DNA from: an uncultured Lachnospiraceae bacterium
Lineage (GTDB): Bacteria > Bacillota > Clostridia > Lachnospirales > Lachnospiraceae
Length of the DNA: 61,353 nt
NCBI GenBank assembly: GCA_910586095.1
Contig: CAJUHQ010000005.1
Location: 1-61,353, forward strand
Direction: 5' to 3'
Positions 18,331-27,052 of this stretch are shown here, piece by piece. The first letter of the stretch is position 1. Every line of letters starts with the position of its first letter. Below the pieces are notes generated by a model that saw only the letters and a program-made list of their open reading frames with translations, was not told the DNA's origin and did no database searches. A program made the translations under genes and the position numbers.

Positions 18331-19239
18331 CTACCTATAATATTTTAAAATAAATTCATCTACGTTTAGATAAAAATCATCATATCTGTCTCTTATTTCC
18401 TGATCTGACCATGTCCACCATGCAATTGTATTTAACTTTTCTATTTGATCTGCTGTATATCTGTATCGCATTATTCTGGCTGGAGCCCCTATGACTATGG
18501 CATAATCAGGAACATCTCTTGTAATAATCGTTCCAGCCCCAGCAATCACTCCATTGCCAATATTTGCCCCGTTCGTTATAATAACATTCCTACCTAACCA
18601 AACATCATTTCCAATTTTAATTTTAGAAAATTTTCTAACAATTCCTTTTGGCTTTACATCAGCAAAATACCATTCGGCATGCTTGTATTCATCATATCTG
18701 TACCATAACGCAGGATTTATTTCGGAATCTGCATATAAAAAAGGATGTGTAGATATATAATCTGTTGGATGATTTTCCACTACATCGGTTCCAGTAGCAA
18801 AACTACAAAATGCCCCAACAGATTCTACGAATCGATGATTACACAAAGGTCCATAACTATATTTTCCACACTGTGTATACCCCCCCAATTTTGCGCCTAT
18901 CTGTACCTTTTTGGGAAATATATCAATAATATCTTCTTCCTTGAAATACTTTTTTACCTCTTTTCTAACACTATCATAAGTACTTTGATTTGCATTAGAA
19001 AGCAAAACTGTATAAGATGCATTATCTACTGTCTCAAAATAATCTAGCGCTTTTATCTGCGGATTAAACAACGACAGTTTGTTATCAACAACATAACATT
19101 CTTTGATCCCAAAGCTATGATTTAATATTGTTTTTGTCAACATACCATACTCTCCATACGGATATATGATAAAGTTTCTTTTTCCTAACTTTAGGGCCTT
19201 CTCAATAGCATCTCTTATTTTGTGATAATCTGTTTCCAT
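18331..19239 (-). CDS. CatB-like hexapeptide O-acetyltransferase with N-terminal Rossmann-like domain
   Basis: 302 residues, start after GAGGAAA. Residues 1-110 are the accessory Rossmann-like domain (NFIIYPYGEYGMLTKTILN, CYVVDNKLS). Residues 115-290 are a left-handed beta-helix acetyltransferase of the CatB/XAT type: IGAKLGGYTQCGKYSYGP, then IKIGNDVWLGRNVIITNGA, IGNGVIAGAGTIITRDV and AIVIGAPARIMRYRY. It should O-acetylate a sugar hydroxyl using acetyl-CoA. The domain order resembles PglD-type enzymes. An in-frame seven-G tract (18880-18886) marks the start of the helix domain, so slippage there would remove the catalytic part. Confidence 0.85.
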   Translation of the reverse strand: METDYHKIRDAIEKALKLGKRNFIIYPYGEYGMLTKTILNHSFGIKECYVVDNKLSLFNPQIKALDYFETVDNASYTVLLSNANQSTYDSVRKEVKKYFKEEDIIDIFPKKVQIGAKLGGYTQCGKYSYGPLCNHRFVESVGAFCSFATGTDVVENHPTDYISTHPFLYADSEINPALWYRYDEYKHAEWYFADVKPKGIVRKFSKIKIGNDVWLGRNVIITNGANIGNGVIAGAGTIITRDVPDYAIVIGAPARIMRYRYTADQIEKLNTIAWWTWSDQEIRDRYDDFYLNVDEFILKYYR

Positions 19240-19255
19240 CTACAGTTTTCCTCTA

Positions 19256-21259
19256 CTATCCCATTTCATTTAGGACATATTTCTTTATAACATGTACTGT
19301 TTTCTCCATTACCTCCTTTTGTGCAATGGAAATTCTAGCAACGGGTTCCCCTTTGTCCTCAAATAGTCTTATCAACAATCCATTTTTCCACAACATATCT
19401 TTGAGCTGTTTCATGTCTGCATGTTCTATCTTTACAGCAACAAAATTACATTCTGACTGAAAGGCTCTGACACTTGGAAGCTGATTTAGAGAATCAATAA
19501 ACCATGTTTTTATCCCATTAAGTTCTTTGTTCATCTCTTCATAATATGTTTTGTCATGCATTGCTACCACGGCCATTCTCCGTGATATGGAGCTTTCTCT
19601 AAACAATGGTAAATCAAGTCCAAAAATATGTTTTACTTTCGAATTGCAAAAACCATATCCAACACGCACATTGGCAAGACCATAATACTTTGAAAAGGTT
19701 CTTGAAATAATAATATTGGAATAAGTCTCCACTAATCTTCTGACATCAATATTTTCTTCTGCAAACCCCCAATATGCTTCATCTAACAAGATTAAAGATT
19801 CTGGATTTTCCTTTACAATTATCTCAACTGCTTTTCCATCAATTTTACAGCCTGTAGGATTATGTGGGCTTGTTATCACTATTATTTTAGGATTATACTT
19901 CTTAGCTTTCTTTAATATATCCTCGACATCAACATAATAAGAATAATCGTCTTTTAAAATATCATACTCATATACATCACAAAACTTTTCCCTTGCTAAA
20001 CTTGCATAATAACTCCAACCTGGATCTGATGTTAAAATGCAATCGCCTCTTTCCAATGCAATTGAAAATACTGATTTAATCAATTCTGCTGAACCATTAT
20101 GAATATAAATATCATCCTCAGGAATTGAAAAAAACGCTGAAATCTCTTCTACTAAAAAGTCTTTAGGCTCCATATCATACTCATATAAATCCTGCAATGT
20201 AACATCTTTTAAGACATCAAGACATTTAGTACTTGGTCCAAATGTATTTTCATTCAAATGAAGACGACCTGTATGCTGATTCGTTATTGCGGAATTATAG
20301 CGCTCAATATCTTCATATTTTTCAAATATATCTGGTACTTTCATCTTTACTTTCGCGTTTTTCTCAAGAACAGCATCCCGATACTTCACAAAGTCTGGAT
20401 CAAATGCAATTACATCATCAACAGTATCAAACTCCTGCACAATTTCATCTGAATACTTTACCAATAAAATAGGAAGTTCCTCAATATGCTTTATATGAAA
20501 ATCATCCCATAACATCTTTTTTGTTTCAGGATAATCATATTCCAACTCTAAATATTTTAAGAAAGTTTTGCTAAATTGCTTAGAAAAAAAAGCTTCTCCA
20601 ATTGTATACCATGCATGACTTCCACCTTTATGTATTTCTGATATGTAATCTCCTTTCATAGCAGTAACGCAATATTCTTCCGCATATTCTTCAGTATATT
20701 TGCATGAATAATATGAATCATAAACATACTCCTCAAAGACATTACTATTAAAATAATTATCTGAACAACAAATGAAACTATTCTTAATATACTCTCTTGC
20801 AGCATAAAGCGAAGAGATATTGTTATATCTGTAATAGTCATCATTTTCAACAATTATCACGCCATATTTTTCCCTTAAATACTCAAATTGCTCTTTCAGA
20901 TAGCCAACTACTACTATAATTTGTGTGATTCCTACTTCGATTAGCTGTTTAATCTGTCTCTCAATTAATTTCTCTTTTTTAACTTCGTAAAGTCCTTTGG
21001 GTGTAAATCGAGATAATGGAAGGCTTCTCAATCCAAAGCCTGCCGCCATTATAATTGCATTATCAACCTTATACTCGTTTAAATTTTTATATCCTAATTC
21101 TGTGATTTTATTATCCAGCCAACCTCTTTTTTTTAATTCATCCACAATTGCTGTTATTTTAGAAAATTCATATCCTGTCTTGTTTGCAATGTCCTCACAA
21201 AAAATGTTTCCGCTATTTTTATGAATTGCGTATAAAACATCAAACTCCTCAACGTTCAT
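19256..21259 (-). CDS. Winged helix / LicC-like cytidylyltransferase / PLP enzyme fusion
   Basis: 667 residues, three parts. Residues 1-65 look like a winged helix (EFDVLYAIHKNSG, IVDELKKRGWL). Residues 66-300 are a LicC-type cytidylyltransferase (AIIMAAGFGLRSLPLSRFTP, KGLYEVKKEKLIERQI, NNISSLYAAREY). Residues 310-667 are a fold-type I PLP enzyme like HisC/CobD (VITSPHNPTGCKIDG, LLDEAYWGF, SRTFSKYYGLANVRVGYG with the Schiff-base lysine). CobD-type enzymes decarboxylate amino-acid phosphates, so this protein may make ethanolamine phosphate or a related amino-alcohol phosphate and convert it to the CDP form for LicD next door. Aminotransfer is the alternative. Confidence 0.82.
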   Translation of the reverse strand: MNVEEFDVLYAIHKNSGNIFCEDIANKTGYEFSKITAIVDELKKRGWLDNKITELGYKNLNEYKVDNAIIMAAGFGLRSLPLSRFTPKGLYEVKKEKLIERQIKQLIEVGITQIIVVVGYLKEQFEYLREKYGVIIVENDDYYRYNNISSLYAAREYIKNSFICCSDNYFNSNVFEEYVYDSYYSCKYTEEYAEEYCVTAMKGDYISEIHKGGSHAWYTIGEAFFSKQFSKTFLKYLELEYDYPETKKMLWDDFHIKHIEELPILLVKYSDEIVQEFDTVDDVIAFDPDFVKYRDAVLEKNAKVKMKVPDIFEKYEDIERYNSAITNQHTGRLHLNENTFGPSTKCLDVLKDVTLQDLYEYDMEPKDFLVEEISAFFSIPEDDIYIHNGSAELIKSVFSIALERGDCILTSDPGWSYYASLAREKFCDVYEYDILKDDYSYYVDVEDILKKAKKYNPKIIVITSPHNPTGCKIDGKAVEIIVKENPESLILLDEAYWGFAEENIDVRRLVETYSNIIISRTFSKYYGLANVRVGYGFCNSKVKHIFGLDLPLFRESSISRRMAVVAMHDKTYYEEMNKELNGIKTWFIDSLNQLPSVRAFQSECNFVAVKIEHADMKQLKDMLWKNGLLIRLFEDKGEPVARISIAQKEVMEKTVHVIKKYVLNEMG

Positions 21260-21274
21260 CTCATTTACCCCTGT

Positions 21275-22105
21275 TTATATTTCCTTTTCAAATTCAATAT
21301 ATGTCGCTGTATGTTTTGGTACTCTCTTCTCCTTTGGCGGTGGTGTCATATACTCTTCACCAAACATAAACTTTAAAAATCCATCATAATCAATAGGCGC
21401 TTTCACAGTTATATTTTCAAATTCTAGTTCACAAAATTGGTTCATCCACTCCCTTAAAAAGCCTTTGTTCTCCTCCGGCGCTCCCCATCCTAATGTCCTT
21501 ATCAATCGTGTGTCTTTGTTTCTATATTTATCAACAAGTCTTTCAAATTCATTAAATGCAATTCTTGCTGGCAACAATCTTAGCCCTTTATAAATGCCTC
21601 TTTTTATTGGATTACTACTATGTACTGCTCCTACTGGAGCATATAAAATTTTCCTTGCAATATAGCATCTAAAATTAAATATCGCTTTAAAAGGCTGTTT
21701 CTCTGGCATACCATCACATGGAAATATATCTATGAAAATACCTCTTTTCATAGTGAGCATTTCTTGATTTTTGCGACTAAAATATGTCCCCTTTCTTAAA
21801 ATCCTCGCATAGCCCCAACGATATCCAGGATCTGTATTATATGTCTGTAAAAAATATTTTTCGGGATTAAGTTCCTTCTTACAAATTTCACAAAACTTAT
21901 CATAATCCTTTCTAAGCATCCTAATATCAATGTCGTCATCCCACGGAATAAATCCCTTATGTCTGACTGCACCTAATAATGTGCCACCATCCAACTCATA
22001 ATGTATATTATTTTGCCTACAAATTCTATCTGCCTCTTTAAGCATGTCAAGTTCTATCAATTGAAGTTTACGTATTATTTCAGTCGTATACTTGAATTCA
22101 TCCAT
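21275..22105 (-). CDS. licD: LicD-family phosphotransferase
   Basis: 276 residues, start after AAGGAAAAG. LicD proteins transfer phosphocholine or a related phospho-alcohol from a CDP donor to surface glycans. Visible motifs: YELDGGTLLGAVRHKGFIPW, WDDDIDIRMLRKDYDKF with the metal-binding DDDID, and GIFIDIFPCDGMPEK. It lies 15 bp downstream of the fused cytidylyltransferase/PLP gene, which should supply its donor. The transferred group (choline, ethanolamine, aminopropanol or another) is not readable from LicD itself. No choline importer or choline kinase is seen nearby, which favours an endogenous amino-alcohol. Confidence 0.87.
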   Translation of the reverse strand: MDEFKYTTEIIRKLQLIELDMLKEADRICRQNNIHYELDGGTLLGAVRHKGFIPWDDDIDIRMLRKDYDKFCEICKKELNPEKYFLQTYNTDPGYRWGYARILRKGTYFSRKNQEMLTMKRGIFIDIFPCDGMPEKQPFKAIFNFRCYIARKILYAPVGAVHSSNPIKRGIYKGLRLLPARIAFNEFERLVDKYRNKDTRLIRTLGWGAPEENKGFLREWMNQFCELEFENITVKAPIDYDGFLKFMFGEEYMTPPPKEKRVPKHTATYIEFEKEI

Positions 22106-22291
22106 TTTCTTTTCCTTATCCCGACTTTATCCTATATTCAAATGCATCTTTATCTTATTAATGCAAATCCTATTTTCTTTAAATATACCTTCATTTTTTG
22201 GCTTATAAAAGTTGTTCTATACTCTATTAACTAAATTCTAAACGCAAAAAATCTGATACAAAATATAACAATTTCATACATCAGGTAAGAA

Positions 22292-23020
22292 CTATTTTAG
22301 ATAGACTTCTGGTTCATTCAATATAATGTCTGTGATTCCTTGGTTTTCCAATTCACTCAAATTAAGTATTGTTCCTGTTGATTTTTCTGGATATAAATGT
22401 CCTGACATCCATGCCCTGACTCTATACCCTTTTAGTTTTTCTAGCGATACATCCATCCCCTTCCAAAACGGATGAATTGCTGTAGCACCGCATCCACCTT
22501 TTAGCTTATACAAACAGTCGGATGCTTTTGTGTCTAGTATTGCAAGTTCTGCCTGTGGATCTAACTGTTTTAATTTATCTAATGATTTGGCATAAAATGT
22601 TGAATACACTATTGCATTTTCCAGTCCCCGTTTATGTATAAGTTCTACAATCTTCTCCTCCATACCAGGGTATGGGTAAACGCTGTTTTTCAACTCAATG
22701 TTTAACTTCATTCCCGATTTTAACTTTGCCTCTGTCAAGTCTAGCACTTCTTCTATTGTCGGAATCTGCTGCGTCTCGTTTTCTTGTGCATGTATGTGAA
22801 GCCTTTTTAATTCCTTCAATGTGTGGTCCCTTACATATCCTATGCTTTCTGTAGTTCTGTCCACACGCTCATCATGAATCACGATGAGCTTCCCATCTTT
22901 TGTCATCTGTATATCGAGCTCTATTCCTGCCAATCCTTTTATGTGGATTGCTTGTTCAAACGCAAGCAATGTATTTTCGGGATACATCTGGCTGCATCCC
23001 CTATGTGCCCATATTTTCAT
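22292..23020 (-). CDS. Glycerophosphodiester phosphodiesterase
   Basis: 242 residues from the ATG at 23020, which has AAGGAG 6 nt upstream; the longer frame lacks a site. GDPD family: WAHRGCSQMYPENTLLAFE with the catalytic His and the Pro-Glu-Asn, GIELDIQMTKDGKLIVIHDE with the metal-binding Glu-Asp and second His, and LNIELKN. It hydrolyses glycerophosphodiesters to glycerol 3-phosphate and an alcohol. No signal peptide, so it is cytoplasmic. Between LicD and a TagD-type gene it could provide glycerol 3-phosphate or recycle phosphodiester decorations. Confidence 0.87.
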   Translation of the reverse strand: MKIWAHRGCSQMYPENTLLAFEQAIHIKGLAGIELDIQMTKDGKLIVIHDERVDRTTESIGYVRDHTLKELKRLHIHAQENETQQIPTIEEVLDLTEAKLKSGMKLNIELKNSVYPYPGMEEKIVELIHKRGLENAIVYSTFYAKSLDKLKQLDPQAELAILDTKASDCLYKLKGGCGATAIHPFWKGMDVSLEKLKGYRVRAWMSGHLYPEKSTGTILNLSELENQGITDIILNEPEVYLK

Positions 23021-23045
23021 CCTATACTCCTTGTATGCCAATCAA

Positions 23046-24383
23046 TTATACCCTTCCTTGTGATCTCAAAAACTTCTCCATAATCCCCGCCATTGTCACG
23101 CTGTCACCTCTTGTCAATTTGAAGTCCTTTTTCCTGTCCCCATTAATCATGGAAAGTAGGTCACTTATTTCATATCTAAGTCCATCCCCAAGAAATCGTT
23201 CAGAAAACCGTTCCACATCCTCAGGATTCTCACGATGTACTTCAAAGTAATTGGTCTTCCACCAGGGGGCTTCTGCTGTAATATAACCCTTTGTCCCTGA
23301 GATCAGCAACTTTCCCTCCGATTTTACGCCAAGTCCGCACTTTGCAGTGGCAAGTCCATTTGGGTAACGCAAGTACGCTTTTGTATAAATATCAATACCG
23401 CTAGCATTACGAACTGTTTCAAATTGAATATCTTCATAATCATGTCCATATATTTTTAAAATAGGAAGTAGACAGTAACTTCCAAGCTCTGTAAAACTTC
23501 CTCCATATTTTGTATCTTTTAATTCCCTATTACAATCATCTTCAAGTTTTGTGAAACAAGCTTCCACATCCTTAATAGCACCGATTGTTCCACCACATGC
23601 AATTCCGAGTAACTTTGTAAAACATGGACAATATGCCGTCTTGATTCCTTCAAATAATACAAGATTATTTTTCCTTGCAAGCTCAAACAATTCTTCCGAT
23701 TGTCCCACAAAAAGACACATTGGTTTTTCGCAAAGTACATGTTTTCCACGTTCTAAAGCCTGTTTTATATAGGCATAATGTGTTTCATGTGGGGATGCAA
23801 TATAGACAATATCTAACGATTCATAAAACTGCTCCAAATCTTCATACGCATCAATCCCCCACCTGTTCGCAAATATTTGTGCACTTTTTATGTGTGGATT
23901 GTATACACTTTGTGTATTTACACCACTTACAAGCGCCGCTTCTAGCATAAAACGATTCGCAATGCGTCCTGTACCTATAATACCTATTCGCTGTATCGAA
24001 GCTTTCTGTGTACGAAGCATTGTACTGGAGATGTTCTTTGTTCTATCAAGATAGATCACTTCACAGTATTCCTTTAAATAATCAAATTGCCCCATCCAGT
24101 CAGAGCCTACTGTGAAAATATCAATATTATATTTTTTTATGTCTCTGAATTTTTGTCCTTGTGATTCTTCCACAATAATCTCATCTGCAAAGCCTGTCTT
24201 TTTGACATTTTCAATCCTTGTCATCAGAGAATCTATCACATTCAGTTTTCCTCTCGCCTGATCGTATTCCTCTGACGTCACACCAACGATTAGATAATCG
24301 CCAAGCTGCTTTGCACGCTGTAGCAGTCTATAGTGTCCCTCATGCAGCAGGTCAAACGTTCCATATGTTATTACCCTTACCAT
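23046..24383 (-). CDS. TagD-like cytidylyltransferase fused to Gfo/Idh/MocA oxidoreductase
   Basis: 445 residues from the ATG at 24383, next to GGGAGACAGG. Residues 1-130 are a glycerol-3-phosphate cytidylyltransferase-like domain (VITYGTFDLLHEGHYRLLQR with the HxGH site, VGVTSEEYD, and an ISSTMLRTQ form of the ISST motif). Residues 135-445 are a Gfo/Idh/MocA enzyme (IGIIGTGRIANRFMLEA, VLCEKPMCL with the EKP motif, KYGGSFTELGSYCLLP). The fusion could reduce or oxidise a sugar or polyol phosphate and activate it as a CDP-alcohol for the TagF-like neighbour. The exact polyol is unknown. Confidence 0.83.
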   Translation of the reverse strand: MVRVITYGTFDLLHEGHYRLLQRAKQLGDYLIVGVTSEEYDQARGKLNVIDSLMTRIENVKKTGFADEIIVEESQGQKFRDIKKYNIDIFTVGSDWMGQFDYLKEYCEVIYLDRTKNISSTMLRTQKASIQRIGIIGTGRIANRFMLEAALVSGVNTQSVYNPHIKSAQIFANRWGIDAYEDLEQFYESLDIVYIASPHETHYAYIKQALERGKHVLCEKPMCLFVGQSEELFELARKNNLVLFEGIKTAYCPCFTKLLGIACGGTIGAIKDVEACFTKLEDDCNRELKDTKYGGSFTELGSYCLLPILKIYGHDYEDIQFETVRNASGIDIYTKAYLRYPNGLATAKCGLGVKSEGKLLISGTKGYITAEAPWWKTNYFEVHRENPEDVERFSERFLGDGLRYEISDLLSMINGDRKKDFKLTRGDSVTMAGIMEKFLRSQGRV

Positions 24384-24445
24384 CCTGTCTCCCACGCCGT
24401 TGCCTGCACGGCTAAACTTCACTACCATATATGCTGGTTTTGCAT

Positions 24446-27010
24446 CTATGTAGGATTTTTTATAAATTCATGTACTTTTTGCCCGCAGTTTCCATTACTA
24501 TTTGCTAAAATTTCTTTATATGACTGAATTTGCTTCTCTCTATCAAATTGATTTCCTATAATATTCCCATCTAGAAAATCTTTCAATGAATTAAATGCAT
24601 TTTCACAACAACAGTATCTTAGCCACTGCGACCAGTCATTAAAACCGTCTTCATGCTGTTTCAACTCGTCTGTATCAAACTTAAGTTCGATTTCATTTAA
24701 CATATTTGCCTGTATATCAAAATCATATAGCTTTCTTTCAGGATGATAAAACAATTTATATGCATCCTCAATTGATCGTATAAAACTATACTTTCCTGTC
24801 GTATAAAAATACTCTTTAGAAGTAGCTGCCATACTCTCTTTATTTGGAACAGGCACATCCCATCTTGAAAATACTCCTGTTTTTCTATCTAGTTTTATAT
24901 CCATATTTCCCCAGTTGCGAGTAAAATAAATTGTATCTTCGACAAGCGCCCAGCTACCTAATGGATATTCATCTGTTGGTGTTTTATAAATCGGATGGAC
25001 ACATTCAAACCCTTCTGGAAATCCTGTATATTCGCGTATATCTCCTGTTTTGGGATTCCATTCCAATATTGTTTGTCCTTTGTATGGCAGCATCCAAATA
25101 CTTCCATTTTTTTCTATCATGGAAATATATCCACCCTGATTTTGGGTGTGTAGTTTGATTACCTTAGACTTTCTATTTTGTATATCAAGTGCATACATGG
25201 TGTTGTCTGTAGGCGATACTATATACAACACTCCATCAATAATCCAGGAACCTCCTACCACTCTCTCATTGCGTTCATTTTTCTTCACAAATACACTGAT
25301 ATTATCCTCAAGATACTGTACTTTATTGGTTTCAATGTCGTATATTACCAATGCTGGATATTTGTTTGGCAACAAAATAAGATATTTTTCATATGGCCAT
25401 ACTCCAAAAAACGCACTGTTATTGTTGCCATTTCGCTTCTCAAGTTCAATCTTTCTCTCAATTCCTTTGTCATTCAATACAAGAATATCTTGTGCATTTC
25501 TTGGACACACATATCGTTTGTTGTCTATCTCAAATACTCCTAGATAATATGACCCACTTGTATATTCCGACAAATCACAAAAATACTTGTAATCATATTG
25601 ATATGGCTCTGATATGTACAATTTATTGCCCTGTGTAATGCAAAACCGATCCTGCTCCAAGCAGTTGAACATTGTTCCTGGAACCATCGCTCCACGCCAG
25701 CTATTTTCTTTTGGCAGGCTGTGAATCTGATTGTTTAAAATAAACATTGGCTTACCCACAATTCCAAACAATGACGTCACCGATGTACCCGAATCCCCAA
25801 TATATGCATCACTCCATGATATCGCATCTGTCATATCTGGCGTATCATCAAAAATACCTATATCATTTTCAATAAAATATCTCTTGATCTGTTCAAACTC
25901 TTCCTTATCATTTGGACGCATTGTATCAAATGTTGATTCCATGAGTGGATGTGGCCTCCAAAGGATACAAACATCCTCTCTTCCCTTAAATGTATCAAAT
26001 ACATACCTAAGCTTTTTTAGAAATGCCTTTGTATCGCCAAGCATCCCGCCAATGCTAGTATTATAAAAATATACTTTCTTGTGGATAAGGCCGTTCTTAT
26101 CTTGTCTTTGCATTTTCTTTTTCCATTCGATTGGCGGCTCTGATGGACTTTTACATTGATTGATAATTCTGTCAAACTTTGGACTGCCAAATGGCAAAAA
26201 TTTCTTGTCTGGTATCCTTTCATCAAAATAATCACGAAACATTGGCGCTTGTGTTACAATATAATCCGCATTAAAATATACTGGGAGTGTTCTTTGTCCC
26301 TCATTCATTCCCCCTGTCGTGCTATAATACGGTACATAGACAAGGCAGTTTGTGTATTGTTTTAAATTTGCTGAATAAAATCTTGGATGGATGCTTGTGA
26401 CAAGATTCCAATCATCATAAGGACTGTGTGTGTAAATGATGTCTGGCCTTATACTCTCAAAATCATATTGACGCCAATCTACAATCTCTATGTATTTGGG
26501 GTAATCTTGCCCCTCATAGTGCACTTGGCCTAGACTGTGATCTGGATTCAGATTGTAGTACGGAATCGGAACGCAGTAAGCATCACACTCTGGATCAGCC
26601 TTTGCCGCAAGATAGATACTCTCTAGGCTGTCCCACATAGATGCTTTATAAGGAAAAAATACAATCTCTTTCCTTACAGTAATATCATTTTTGATACCAT
26701 TCTCTATTTTTATAAGCTGCTTTCGCAGTGTCTTGTATGCTTTATTACTATTGATGGTTCCACTATTTATATCTTCATACACCTTAAACAACAACTCACA
26801 ATACTCTTCAAGACATCCTACGCTACTGTGACCTTCGCCTTCCGATTTTTCAATCATCTCTCCAATAGATACAGTTGTTGTCTGGCTTTTTATAAGAATA
26901 TCTTGAGCAAGGATATGATTTTTCTGCTCTAATGCTTCCTTTATTTCATCATGAGCCTTTTGCAGATTGTTTAAACTATCCAGTATCTCTTTCTTCTGCT
27001 TTTTTCTCAT
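24446..27010 (-). CDS. TagF-like CDP-polyol phosphotransferase with C-terminal beta-propeller
   Basis: About 854 residues from the ATG at 27010; the alternative ATG at 27022 sits almost on top of AAGGAG. The N-terminal 110 residues look helical or coiled-coil. Residues about 130-430 resemble CDP-glycerol glycerophosphotransferases (IRPDIIYTHSPYDDW, LPFGSPKFDRI, ILWRPHPLMEST, AYIGDSGTSVTSLFGIVGKP). Residues about 460-800 hold repeated strand-rich units (VFEIDNKRYVCP, GVWPYEKYLILL, GSWIIDGVLYIVSPTDN, GSWALVEDTIYFTRNWGN) like a beta-propeller. It probably builds a polyol-phosphate link using the CDP-alcohol made by the adjacent gene. First gene of the glycan operon. Confidence 0.78.
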   Translation of the reverse strand: MRKKQKKEILDSLNNLQKAHDEIKEALEQKNHILAQDILIKSQTTTVSIGEMIEKSEGEGHSSVGCLEEYCELLFKVYEDINSGTINSNKAYKTLRKQLIKIENGIKNDITVRKEIVFFPYKASMWDSLESIYLAAKADPECDAYCVPIPYYNLNPDHSLGQVHYEGQDYPKYIEIVDWRQYDFESIRPDIIYTHSPYDDWNLVTSIHPRFYSANLKQYTNCLVYVPYYSTTGGMNEGQRTLPVYFNADYIVTQAPMFRDYFDERIPDKKFLPFGSPKFDRIINQCKSPSEPPIEWKKKMQRQDKNGLIHKKVYFYNTSIGGMLGDTKAFLKKLRYVFDTFKGREDVCILWRPHPLMESTFDTMRPNDKEEFEQIKRYFIENDIGIFDDTPDMTDAISWSDAYIGDSGTSVTSLFGIVGKPMFILNNQIHSLPKENSWRGAMVPGTMFNCLEQDRFCITQGNKLYISEPYQYDYKYFCDLSEYTSGSYYLGVFEIDNKRYVCPRNAQDILVLNDKGIERKIELEKRNGNNNSAFFGVWPYEKYLILLPNKYPALVIYDIETNKVQYLEDNISVFVKKNERNERVVGGSWIIDGVLYIVSPTDNTMYALDIQNRKSKVIKLHTQNQGGYISMIEKNGSIWMLPYKGQTILEWNPKTGDIREYTGFPEGFECVHPIYKTPTDEYPLGSWALVEDTIYFTRNWGNMDIKLDRKTGVFSRWDVPVPNKESMAATSKEYFYTTGKYSFIRSIEDAYKLFYHPERKLYDFDIQANMLNEIELKFDTDELKQHEDGFNDWSQWLRYCCCENAFNSLKDFLDGNIIGNQFDREKQIQSYKEILANSNGNCGQKVHEFIKNPT

Positions 27011-27052
27011 TGTGGCAACCATACTCCTTTCACAGCTTGCAACTTTGTGCAC

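Noticed and set aside
21275..22105. Phosphocholine decoration specifically
   Set aside because: LicD alone does not define the alcohol; no choline kinase or choline importer is nearby, and the upstream PLP domain suggests another amino-alcohol.
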